Below are positions 49,047-56,409 of a DNA stretch of 64,000 bases, in pieces; positions within the stretch are counted from its first letter, which is position 1, and the number at the start of each line of letters is the position of its first letter. This DNA is from JARIHD01 sp963815935 (GTDB lineage: Bacteria; Patescibacteriota; Saccharimonadia; Saccharimonadales; UBA4665), in contig CAWFIL010000002.1 in assembly GCA_963815935.1 (NCBI GenBank), positions 420,164 to 484,163 of the forward strand. Reading direction: 5' to 3'. Below the pieces are notes generated by a model that worked only from the letters and a program-made list of their open reading frames with translations, did no database searches and was not told the DNA's origin. A program made the position numbers and the translations under genes.

Positions 49047-49988
49047 CTAAACGGTTGTGACCGCAATCACAATCTTGCCGCGATATTTGCCGCTGTGCAG
49101 ATATTCGAGTGCTTCGGCGGCTTGATCCAGCGGAAAGACTCTGTCGATGTGTAAGCGCAGCGCGCCGTTATTGAACAGCTCCGTTGTGTGATTGAGCCGT
49201 TCGGTGGTGACCTGAGTGTACTGCATAATGGGCGTTACGCCGTATTGTTCGGCTAGTGCCGAGTTGGGCTGTTCCACCATGGATACAATCACTCCGCCGC
49301 GTTTCAGTACGCCGTACGATTTGCTGTAGGTTTCACCGCCAACTGTGTCGTACACTACGTCGAAATCTTTGAGCTTAGTGGCGAAGTCTTCGCCCTGGTA
49401 GTCGATGACCTCATCGGCACCGAGGTCCTTGACGTACTGGATGTCGTCACCGGCAGCCGTGGTGGCGACGTACGCGCCAAGATGCTTGGCCAACTGGATA
49501 GCCAGCGTGCCAATACCACCTGCTCCACCGTGGATTAGTACGCGTTGCCCGGCCTGTAATTTGGCGTGTTCAACTAGTGCCTGATAGGCGCTGACCACGG
49601 TGAGTGGTGCGCCCGCTGCTGTGCCAAAGTCTAGGCTTTGCGGCTTGGGCGCGAGCGAAGTAGCTTTGACTGATGTGAACTCGGCAAATGACCCTTGCCC
49701 ACCGAGCGCACTGGCCTGCCCGTATACTTCGTCGCCAACATGCACGCCCTCGGCACCTGCTCCGACTTTGGCCACAACACCAGCAAAGTCGCCGCCAAGT
49801 GTGGCCGGAAAATGCAGCTCGGCCAGCTGGCGAACCATACCTTCGCGTACTTTCCAGTCGAAGGGATTAACGCCGGCAGCGTGTACCTCAACCAATACCA
49901 TACCGTCACCGACGGTGGGTTTAGGCGCGTCTGTCACCACCCGTATTACCTCTTTGCCACCATATGCCGTTGCTTGTGCTGCCTTCAT
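49047..49988 (-). CDS. Zinc-independent quinone oxidoreductase, MDR family
   Basis: The 313-residue protein is a medium-chain dehydrogenase/reductase of the NADPH:quinone reductase type. It has the N-terminal catalytic fold (VHAAGVNPFDWKVREG) and the coenzyme motif GGAGGIGTLAIQLAKHLGA near residue 153. The zinc-binding cysteines of alcohol dehydrogenases are absent. Length is typical. A strong GGGAGGTGG ribosome site precedes ATG 49988. It probably reduces quinones or enals with NADPH. The last codons contain a CRP-like palindrome, which may be coincidence. Confidence 0.93.
   Translation of the reverse strand: MKAAQATAYGGKEVIRVVTDAPKPTVGDGMVLVEVHAAGVNPFDWKVREGMVRQLAELHFPATLGGDFAGVVAKVGAGAEGVHVGDEVYGQASALGGQGSFAEFTSVKATSLAPKPQSLDFGTAAGAPLTVVSAYQALVEHAKLQAGQRVLIHGGAGGIGTLAIQLAKHLGAYVATTAAGDDIQYVKDLGADEVIDYQGEDFATKLKDFDVVYDTVGGETYSKSYGVLKRGGVIVSMVEQPNSALAEQYGVTPIMQYTQVTTERLNHTTELFNNGALRLHIDRVFPLDQAAEALEYLHSGKYRGKIVIAVTTV
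49056..49071. promoter_or_regulatory. CRP/FNR-like palindrome within the oxidoreductase 3' end
   Basis: TGTGACCGCAATCACA is identical over 18 bases (with its flanking T and A) to the site at 23957-23972 on the opposite strand. It overlaps the last codons of 49047-49988 and lies about 70 bases upstream of the start of the zinc-ribbon promoter. It could be a class I-type site or a coincidence of codons for IAVTT. Confidence 0.4.
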
Positions 49989-50119
49989 GCCACCTCCCCG
50001 ATTAGCTTATGCTTTACAATTTATAGTATTGGGAGGGCTCGTGCAAGTGAACACCGAGGACTGTGTCGGCTGGCTTTGTGCAGCAGGTTGTGGAGGTGTT
50101 CGCGCAAATCGTATAAGGA

Positions 50120-50128
50120 TGATATAAT
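50120..50128 (+). promoter_or_regulatory. Extended -10 promoter of the cysteine-rich gene
   Basis: TGATATAAT is an extended -10 element (TGn plus TATAAT at 50123-50128) without a good -35. It lies 100 bases upstream of the ATG at 50224. The 235-base gap 49989-50223 contains no other ORF. Confidence 0.55.
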
Positions 50129-50161
50129 AGTATAACTTCCGAGATATGTCTCCGAAGTCAC

Positions 50162-50496
50162 GACAGGCGTGAGTGATTTTCCTGCGACCCTGCTACTTCT
50201 CAGCCCGAGGGGAGGTGAAGTGAATGTCGTACGGCGACAGAAACAGCGGCCAGCGTGGCTGCGATGGATGTTGTTCATCGTGCCGTGGAAGGGGCGGTAA
50301 GGCTTCTTTCGGCGGCTTCAGCCGACACACGTGTCGCGCGTGTAACAACACGGGGCACGTACGCTCCTGCCCGGAGCGCCCAGGTGGTCGCTGACCACAA
50401 AGTGGAGATAGGCAGTGGGCGTAAGCTCAGTTAGAAGGACTGACTTATGAGCAGCGCTCATATCCAACCTCCCTCTATCGCCTCATCACGCCTGTC
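50162..50496 (+). promoter_or_regulatory. Nested long-range complementary segments around the cysteine-rich gene
   Basis: GACAGGCGTGA (50162-50172) is the exact reverse complement of TCACGCCTGTC (50486-50496). Nested inside, the Shine-Dalgarno region 50207-50216 pairs with ACCTCCCTC (50467-50475) with one bulged base. The two helices together form a panhandle that would hide the ribosome site. It suggests translational control through the 3' UTR. Two further hairpins lie between 50395 and 50460. Confidence 0.5.
50224..50394 (+). CDS. 56-residue cysteine-rich zinc-ribbon-like protein
   Basis: A strong ribosome site (GGAGGTGA, 50211-50218) precedes ATG 50224 by 5 bases. The product has seven cysteines in a CxxCCxxC block near residues 13-20 and CRAC near 37-40 plus C49. 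The pairs CSSCRGRG and CRACNNTG follow the CxxCxGxG style of DnaJ-type zinc modules. It is Gly/Arg-rich and carries no membrane segment. Its codons are strongly GC-ending, like the zinc-ribbon gene 48616-48933. Family unknown; a zinc-bound RNA- or protein-binding role is inference. The alternative is that the region is a structured RNA and the ORF is fortuitous. Confidence 0.6.
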   Translation: MSYGDRNSGQRGCDGCCSSCRGRGGKASFGGFSRHTCRACNNTGHVRSCPERPGGR

Positions 50497-50543
50497 TATT
50501 TCCCACGTGTACTACATGCGTATAGCATTGCTTGAATATGGCC

Positions 50544-50957
50544 TTAGTCTATAAGGTTACTGGCCTTTAATTTTGGAATGGTTTCGTGCTCCATAATAGA
50601 GCCGACTTTTATGTCCTTTGGCACGCTAGAAGTAAGCCAACGGATTTCTTCGACTTCGCTGTCGGGCTCAATTTTACCCTGCCATTTCTTTACCAAAAAG
50701 ACATCCATGTAGACGTTTACCTCGGGGCTATTGGCTGCCGGTGCCGTGTTCTTGTCGAATTCTTCCAGGTCTTGCTCCTGTACGTCAATTTGGAACTCTT
50801 CTTTTAGCTCGCGAATTACCGCTTGCTTGGGTGTTTCGCCCGGCTCAATTTTACCGCCGGGATGGATAAAATACTCTTTACCGACCGAGCGCTCGACCAG
50901 TACTTTGCGATCTACGATAATGATGCCGCTTGCTTTGTGGATGTCGCCGTTGTTCAT
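50544..50957 (-). CDS. NUDIX hydrolase
   Basis: The 137-residue protein has the NUDIX box from G35: G-x5-E41-x7-R49-E50-L51-x-E53-E54, with the usual following glycine replaced by Q56. The metal-binding glutamates are present. Family members hydrolyse nucleoside diphosphates linked to other groups, such as oxidised nucleotides or ADP-ribose; the substrate cannot be read. A TATACT box (50964-50969) ends 6 bases before the ATG at 50957 and no ribosome site is seen, so the mRNA may be leaderless. Single gene. Confidence 0.9.
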   Translation of the reverse strand: MNNGDIHKASGIIIVDRKVLVERSVGKEYFIHPGGKIEPGETPKQAVIRELKEEFQIDVQEQDLEEFDKNTAPAANSPEVNVYMDVFLVKKWQGKIEPDSEVEEIRWLTSSVPKDIKVGSIMEHETIPKLKASNLID

Positions 50958-51007
50958 GAGTTAAGTATAGCTTATCCCGAGTCTATGCCTACTAGTAGCT
51001 CGACTCT

Positions 51008-51403
51008 CTAGTATTTACTGTTTTCTACGAAATAAGCCCGCAGTAAGAACCCTTCGACGAGGCCACTGTCCGTAAAAGAACATTTATTAAAAGTGTAGTC
51101 TTTCTCGTTGTTTATATACGAGGGCAGTGATCTGAATAGCTCCTCGACCTCGTAACCACTGGGTTGTTGGGAATTTGGAGCTTGCGCTAGGGAAAAATCG
51201 ACGTAATAGTAGTCTGTTTTGGCTTGGCTAAGAGTTGCAAATCCTGAGTAACCTGTTGCATCTGCAATGTCTAGCAGATTTTCATCCTTTTCAACTTCAA
51301 CCTCAACCACTGTCAACTTCCGGTTTTTCGGTACACCTTGTCTCTTCCTCGGATGAGCCCAGCGGCTTACGCCGCTACGCTCAAAGAGCAGCCAGGCCAC
51401 CAA
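51008..51403 (-). CDS. Hypothetical ORF at the edge of the RHS locus, possibly truncated
   Basis: The ORF of up to 131 residues has no recognised family. The first 30 codons (a TTG start in a basic, Arg/Trp-rich stretch) look noncoding, whereas the rest (VVEVEVEKDENLLDIADATG, a tyrosine-rich strand, and a C-terminal FLLRAYFVEN) looks like a folded domain. The true start may be within the ORF or the gene may be a 3' fragment. It lies just downstream of decayed RHS material, so it may be a leftover immunity or toxin-related gene. Low certainty. Confidence 0.4.
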   Translation of the reverse strand: MVAWLLFERSGVSRWAHPRKRQGVPKNRKLTVVEVEVEKDENLLDIADATGYSGFATLSQAKTDYYYVDFSLAQAPNSQQPSGYEVEELFRSLPSYINNEKDYTFNKCSFTDSGLVEGFLLRAYFVENSKY

Positions 51404-51489
51404 AACGGACAGATGAAAAGTTTAGACAGAGTGTTGCAAAAAGTGGGAGCCTGACACCTCCCAAGGTTGTTGTATGCTGCCAAATTTGT

Positions 51490-51747
51490 TCAGAGGCTTA
51501 TGACGTTGCCCAGGCCTAGCAGTTCTAGAAGTGCATACCTGAATGAGCAATATCGGCTGTGGTGTTTTTTCATGCGTGGTATGGCATACGCTATTAATAG
51601 AAGGACGATGATTAGAACAGCCGGCGCGAGTACCAAAGGTGCAGCAACTCCGATTGCTCCAAACAGTATGACCAGAAGTCCACCACCCAGTATGATGCCT
51701 ATTTTATTGTCGTCATACGACCCTTTTCGGCCACGGCACAAACACAT
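51490..51747 (-). CDS. Small two-span membrane protein, candidate immunity protein of the orphan RHS tip
   Basis: The likely start is ATG 51747 (85 residues), although a TTG at 51780 is also in frame. The protein has two hydrophobic segments (IGIILGGGLLVILFGAIGVAA and LAPAVLIIVLLLIAYAIP) and a basic C-terminus. A GGAGG ribosome site lies inside the last codons of the decayed RHS tip (the tip ends GGDR then stop), the usual arrangement for toxin and immunity genes. No family is known. Immunity is inference from position. Confidence 0.5.
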   Translation of the reverse strand: MCLCRGRKGSYDDNKIGIILGGGLLVILFGAIGVAAPLVLAPAVLIIVLLLIAYAIPRMKKHHSRYCSFRYALLELLGLGNVISL

Positions 51748-51751
51748 TTCT

Positions 51752-52545
51752 TCATCTATCGCCTCCGAATATATTTCCAAACTCTTTGATAGGCTTTTTT
51801 AGTATGCTACCTTTCTTAGGGTTAATGCCGCCCGTAGTGCAGCCCCGCCCCGTAAAGGCGCCGCAAACGCTACCTTTTCCGAGGGCAAGTACTGTTTGTC
51901 GTTCCCAATATGACCGACCCTTTCTCCGGGCAGCTGGATCCTGCATATGTGCGTCAGTACCAAGCCTAAGAGCTGCGGCATACACATATGTCGATGCCCA
52001 TCTTCCAACTGGCCCAGCCCCCCCAAGTCGTGTAACGGTCAGTTATGTGGCTCGTTACCCACCTAGCGCTGCTATTAATCCAACTTGCCCACTGCCCCAT
52101 TAAATCAAACTCATTAATAGGGTCATTCGCAGTTGTTATCGGTTTCACCTTCCACCGGACCCACCTGCAAAAACCGTCCCAGTACCGGTAGGTACACCCG
52201 AGCTCCCATGACCATGGGAGTAAGGGCAAACAAAGACTCGTAATCTTCTCATGCTGTCCCACAAAGCCGTAGCTGGCAGCGGTAGTATTGGCTGGGAGCG
52301 CTGTACTCCCCACGAGGCTTTGGCCGAATGGGTCGTAGAGGTAGGTGCTGGCTGGGCCAGTACAGCCTCCTTAATTTTGGCGTAATAATAGCAACAGCTG
52401 CCGTAAAAGTCTACAGCTATTTTTCAGCCTGGGCACGAAGACCGAAGATTTAAGCGACATCCTACCAAGCAGGTCAATTTCTGTGGTTGCTGTACCTGCG
52501 CTATCTACTGCGTCCTGGCCTGCCATTGACGGTTGGCTGGACGGA
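51752..52545 (-). pseudogene. Orphan RHS C-terminal fragment with frameshifts and stops
   Basis: Conceptual translation across frames gives RHS-core segments in order: EIDLLGRM (about 52470), STYLYDPFGQSLVGS, ASYGFVGQHEKIT, then GARVYLPVLGRFLQVGPVEG in another frame and INEFDLMGQ. These match YDPFGNVLAGS, ASYGYVGQHEKLT, GARVYIPVLGRFLQVDPVEG and VGEFDLTGM of the intact RHS gene at 52804. Several frame changes and stops interrupt it. A different, possibly toxin-derived, tail follows (DPAARRKGRSYWERQTVLAL to KKPIKEFGNIFGGDR). It is a displaced, decayed tip cassette like those found at other rhs loci. Confidence 0.75.
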
Positions 52546-52549
52546 CTTG

Positions 52550-52573
52550 AATGACGCGTCCGCGCGCGTCATT
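52550..52573 (-). terminator. Hairpin downstream of the RHS immunity candidate
   Basis: Perfect 9-base arms (52550-52558 and 52565-52573) enclose a 6-base loop. It lies 15 bases after the stop of 52589-52807. There is no U-tract, so termination would be weak or factor-dependent. Confidence 0.5.
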
Positions 52574-52588
52574 AGGTATAGGCATGAC

Positions 52589-52807
52589 TCAGCGAGTCGA
52601 TATCGTTCCGGTTGCTGCAAAAACTCCCATAATGGCCATAACTAAACCGACGAAAATCGCGAGCAAATCCGCAAATCGCTTCGCCCTTGGACCTAACTTA
52701 ATATGATAGAGCTCGCTGCTATATTCAACTGACATTTTTGCTAGCGGTTTATGTGTCAGTATTACAAGGAGCCCAAAGACTATCAGGAGTACACCGGTTA
52801 CCATCAT
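52589..52807 (-). CDS. Small two-span membrane protein, candidate immunity to the RHS tip
   Basis: The 72-residue protein has two membrane spans (VTGVLLIVFGLLVILTH and LLAIFVGLVMAIMGVFAATG) and a polar middle (AKMSVEYSSELYHIKLGPRA). Its start overlaps the RHS stop in an ATGATG arrangement at 52804-52807, so the two are translated together. Small membrane immunity proteins are common beside RHS toxins whose tip acts on membranes. The family is unknown. A hairpin 15 bases downstream may end the transcript. Confidence 0.55.
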   Translation of the reverse strand: MMVTGVLLIVFGLLVILTHKPLAKMSVEYSSELYHIKLGPRAKRFADLLAIFVGLVMAIMGVFAATGTISTR

Positions 52808-55800
52808 CTTCTCTTTCTGTGTGTTGAGTTATTGTAATAGTTATTTTTTAGTCTACCACTGCGGAGGCTATTAACGAATCGACTCTTTTTCCTGTAGTAC
52901 GGAGTGTTCCTCCCACAATACCCTATCCCAAAAGTACATTTTGTAAGACGAGTAGTATACTGGACACTTGCCGAGAGCCCCAAACCAGCTGCAGCTTCCA
53001 TTGAAATATGCCTACCGTCATACACTCCGTTCGTACCCAGAATAGCCGCAGCACCTGCGCTTGCGCTCCACCCTTTGGATGCCTTACCTGGCCCTACTGC
53101 ATAAGATGGCCCTCTTAGACCTGCCCCGGTCCCCATACTATAAAACCATGAGCCATCACTAGCGTTATGTGTAACATTAACACTTATACACACTATGAGG
53201 CACCCTCCAATGCCGTAACTTGTGTACGCCATCCCCGTCAAATCAAACTCCCCTACCGGATCCGTAGGATACACATAGTTGTTATCTCCCCCACCTTCAA
53301 CAGGATCCACCTGTAAGAATCGTCCCAGTACTGGTATGTACACCCGAGCTCCCATCTGGATGGGAGTGAGGGCATAGCCACTCTCTGTCAGTTTCTCATG
53401 CTGTCCAACGTACCCGTAGCTAGCAAGTGCTGTATTGCTTGGCAACACAGAGCCAGCAAGAACATTGCCGAAGGGATCGTAGGTGAAGCTGTTGAGCGGT
53501 CCGTTGCCATTGCTAGTATTTGTCCCAGCGGCATTTGCAGTAAGTAAGGTGTCGCCATGTATATTTGGTAGGTTGTAGTTCTTTTGGGCATTGCCACTCA
53601 GGAGTGGGTGGATGGTGATGGTAACGCCACCAGGCAGTTCCAGGGTTTTTTCGGAGATGTTCCAGTTGCTGTCCCGTACAAAGTCTGGCGTATCTCCGCT
53701 GCCAGTAAACCCGTACCAGTAGTCACCGGCGTCGGTGGCGTTCCAGTTGGTGAGGGTGTTCTTGAAGCGGGCGACGATGCGGCCTTGGACGTCGCGGTTG
53801 TAGTACATGGCGATGCCGTTCCCGTTGCTGTCGCGCTGCGTCATGCAGGTGTTGCGGTCCGAGCTGTCGTAGCACAGGCGCAGCGGTGTGCTGCCGGTGC
53901 CCACGCTGGTAAAGTTGCCATGACTGTCGATGTCTCCGCCATTGTACATGGCATTACTGCTGCTCTTGAGGCGGTCGGCTTGGTCGTAGCAGAAGGTCGT
54001 AGTGACGCCGTCGATGGTTTGGCTGGTGCGGTTGCCGTTCTTGCCGCTGTTGGGGTTGGTGCCACCGCCAGTGCCACAGGTGCTACTGTTTTGCGTGCCG
54101 TAACCGTAGGCGTAGCTGTGCGGCCCAATGTTGGCCGAGGTAATGCGGTCGGCATTGTCGTAGCCGTAGGTGTACCACAGCTCGTTGCCGCCGTTGGCTA
54201 CTACGTCGCTGGTTATCTGGTTGCTTTGGCTGCGGTTTACGGTGTCGGATACGGTAGTGGTGCCGTCGCCCATGCGGTAGGTCATGCTGTTGGTGCGGCC
54301 CAAGGTGTCGCGGCCAAGCGTCAGGCGCATGGAACCAGCATTGTTGTAGTCTACGTGATCGATGCGGCCGTAAGTGTCGTACGTTACGGTGGCGTAGGTT
54401 ACGCCGTCCAGCTTTTGGTCGACCAAGCGGTCGTAGCTGTCGTAGTCGTAGGTTTCGGTGCCAAGCGGGCTGACGCGCTGGGTTAGCTTGCCGAAGTTGT
54501 CGTAAGTGCTGGTGGTTTCGTCGTCGTGCACGTCACGGTATTTGGTGGTGCGGCCCAGTAGGTCGCTCCAGGTTACAATCCAGCCTTGGTCGTCCCAGGT
54601 AGTTGTTTCTAGCGGGTTGCCGCCTACGGCGTAGTCGTTGCTAATGGTGCGGGCGGCGTTGCCGTTGTAGGCAGGCACGTCGGTTTCGGTTACGCGGCCA
54701 CGGGCGTCGTAGTAGGTGCAAGTCCAGCTGTCGGTGTTGTAGCGGGTGGCTACTACCCTGCCGGCGTCGTCGTAAATGGTTTCGGTGGCACGGCCGGTTT
54801 GGCTGCCGGTGCCGTCTGGGTCGGCCTCCGTTTTGATCTTGAGCATGCCTGCTTGTTTGTAGGCTTCGGTAGCAGTAGTGCACGGATTGTCGCGGGTTTC
54901 GGTGGCACCGTAGTAGGTGTACTGCGTACCAGTTGATGCGACGGATGTGTTAGCGCCTGGCAAATACTTGGCGGTCTGGCGCAGGAAGCTGCCGGTGGCG
55001 CCTTGCGTTTCGTAGGTGCTGCTGGTTGTCAGGTTGAGGCCGGTGGGGTCAACGCTGGTGCTTTGGGCTAGGCCAAGCTCCGGGTTGCTGCCGTAGTTGG
55101 TCGTGGTGGTGCTATCGCCAAGGGTGGCGTCGTAGGTCTTGGTGCTGGTGGTCAGACTGTAGTCGGGCGAGATGTATTGGTTAACGCCTACACTGGTTTC
55201 GCTGCCGCCGGGAGGCGTGATGAGGAAGCTAAAGCTGGCGTTCCCTGTGGTGTGGTAGTACTCGACTCTAAAGCGGTGTACGGTACCGGCTGTATTGTCG
55301 ATGCCTACCTCGCCAGCTATGGGGTGAATGCGGAGTGCTCCGTCGTTCCAGTCGTCTAGCTGTAGCTGGTCGTCGATATACAGGCGGACGCCGCCGTCAG
55401 CATTGATCCGGAAGCGGTAGCTGCCGGTGGCTGGCAGACGCATGCGGCCTGTGGCTCGGAACCCCCAGTTGTCGGTGACGCCGCTAATTGGGGATGCCCC
55501 TGTCCAGCTGCTGGTGAGGTCACCGGCTACTGCACCGCTCAAGTTGGTGGTGTGCAGTTTTGGCGCACCGCTCAGGCTCTTGCTGGCGGATGAATAGTTG
55601 TAGTATGCCACGCTTGGGCCTTGCATATTTTGGTCGTAGGCTGTGTCGGTGTGCGGTACTTGGCTGGCGTATGTAGTTAACGGTTTGCGGTCGGTACCGT
55701 ACCAGGCGGCAGGCGCTGGGCCATACTGGCTAACAGCGCGATCCTCGTCGTCGTAGAGGGTAGTACTCTTGAGGCCTGTCTCGTCGGTAGTACTGAGTAC

Positions 55801-56409
55801 CAGGTCTTTGTACTGGTCCCACTCGGTGGTATCGCTAAGGTTGGCAACGTCGGTATCTTTGGTGGTGCGCAGCAGGCTGTCGTATTCAATGCGATGCGTA
55901 AAGCCGTTTGGTTCGCTTGCGCCCACTACATGCTGCTCGGTGGCACCAAAGTAAGTGCCATTACCGGGGTAGTATGCAACGGTGTGTTGGGTGCGGGTTG
56001 CTCCGGCTGTGGCGGCCGGTTGGGTTACGCTGGTTATGCGGCCCAGGTTGTCGTAGCCAAGCTCGGTGTTAACGGTGGCGTCGTCGGCGCGGACACCCGC
56101 CCCGATAGTGTCGTTTGCCAAGGCATCCCGGATGCTGGTTATGCGGCCGAACTGGTCGTACCCATAGTCAGTTATTTCGTTGCCGGGTTCAACTATGCGG
56201 GCCAGGTTACCGTTTTTGTAAAAGAACGAGGTTGTGCGGCCATCGTTGGTGGTGACGGCGCAGAGCATGTTGGCTGGAGCGGCCGAGTCGAACCCACTGG
56301 GGGCAACCGTGCAGCCGTTCTGGCCGCTATAGTAGACTTTTGCCCATCGGTCGGAGGTTACCCCATCGGTTATCTGGGGTAAGTCGTGAGGGTGTCCCGC
56401 CATATACAT
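52804..56409 (-). CDS. RHS/YD-repeat polymorphic toxin, C-terminal part (frameshifted from N-terminal part)
   Basis: The 1201-codon frame holds the RHS shell: many YD repeats (TTNDGRTTSFFYKNGNLARI, ITDYGYDQFGRITSI, VTYDTYGRIDHVDYNNAG), a third PA14 domain near residues 270-420, and the conserved core GARVYIPVLGRFLQVDPVEG followed by VGEFDLTGM. About 140 residues after that make a variable tip rich in Gly, Ser and Tyr, ending in a basic tail (KKSRFVNSLRSGRLKN). The first ten codons are spurious, since the frame joins the upstream ORF by one base (GGGG at 56376-56379). RHS proteins enclose and deliver toxic tips against competitors. The tip activity is unknown. Confidence 0.9.
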   Translation of the reverse strand: MYMAGHPHDLPQITDGVTSDRWAKVYYSGQNGCTVAPSGFDSAAPANMLCAVTTNDGRTTSFFYKNGNLARIVEPGNEITDYGYDQFGRITSIRDALANDTIGAGVRADDATVNTELGYDNLGRITSVTQPAATAGATRTQHTVAYYPGNGTYFGATEQHVVGASEPNGFTHRIEYDSLLRTTKDTDVANLSDTTEWDQYKDLVLSTTDETGLKSTTLYDDEDRAVSQYGPAPAAWYGTDRKPLTTYASQVPHTDTAYDQNMQGPSVAYYNYSSASKSLSGAPKLHTTNLSGAVAGDLTSSWTGASPISGVTDNWGFRATGRMRLPATGSYRFRINADGGVRLYIDDQLQLDDWNDGALRIHPIAGEVGIDNTAGTVHRFRVEYYHTTGNASFSFLITPPGGSETSVGVNQYISPDYSLTTSTKTYDATLGDSTTTTNYGSNPELGLAQSTSVDPTGLNLTTSSTYETQGATGSFLRQTAKYLPGANTSVASTGTQYTYYGATETRDNPCTTATEAYKQAGMLKIKTEADPDGTGSQTGRATETIYDDAGRVVATRYNTDSWTCTYYDARGRVTETDVPAYNGNAARTISNDYAVGGNPLETTTWDDQGWIVTWSDLLGRTTKYRDVHDDETTSTYDNFGKLTQRVSPLGTETYDYDSYDRLVDQKLDGVTYATVTYDTYGRIDHVDYNNAGSMRLTLGRDTLGRTNSMTYRMGDGTTTVSDTVNRSQSNQITSDVVANGGNELWYTYGYDNADRITSANIGPHSYAYGYGTQNSSTCGTGGGTNPNSGKNGNRTSQTIDGVTTTFCYDQADRLKSSSNAMYNGGDIDSHGNFTSVGTGSTPLRLCYDSSDRNTCMTQRDSNGNGIAMYYNRDVQGRIVARFKNTLTNWNATDAGDYWYGFTGSGDTPDFVRDSNWNISEKTLELPGGVTITIHPLLSGNAQKNYNLPNIHGDTLLTANAAGTNTSNGNGPLNSFTYDPFGNVLAGSVLPSNTALASYGYVGQHEKLTESGYALTPIQMGARVYIPVLGRFLQVDPVEGGGDNNYVYPTDPVGEFDLTGMAYTSYGIGGCLIVCISVNVTHNASDGSWFYSMGTGAGLRGPSYAVGPGKASKGWSASAGAAAILGTNGVYDGRHISMEAAAGLGLSASVQYTTRLTKCTFGIGYCGRNTPYYRKKSRFVNSLRSGRLKNNYYNNSTHRKRR

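Noticed and set aside
50021..50278. A leftward ORF over the cysteine-rich gene leader
   Set aside because: It opposes a strong promoter and ribosome site for the rightward gene and has no protein-like features.
51799..52313. Separate small genes on the minus strand in the orphan RHS region
   Set aside because: They are overlapping frames of one decayed RHS tip; RHS-core motifs switch between the frames.
53584..54486. A 300-codon rightward ORF inside the RHS gene
   Set aside because: It is antisense to YD repeats, has a valine/alanine-rich shadow composition, and lacks a ribosome site.
56327..56409. Programmed ribosomal frameshift joining the two RHS frames
   Set aside because: There is no clear slippery heptamer with a downstream pseudoknot; a single-base run error or real indel is simpler.
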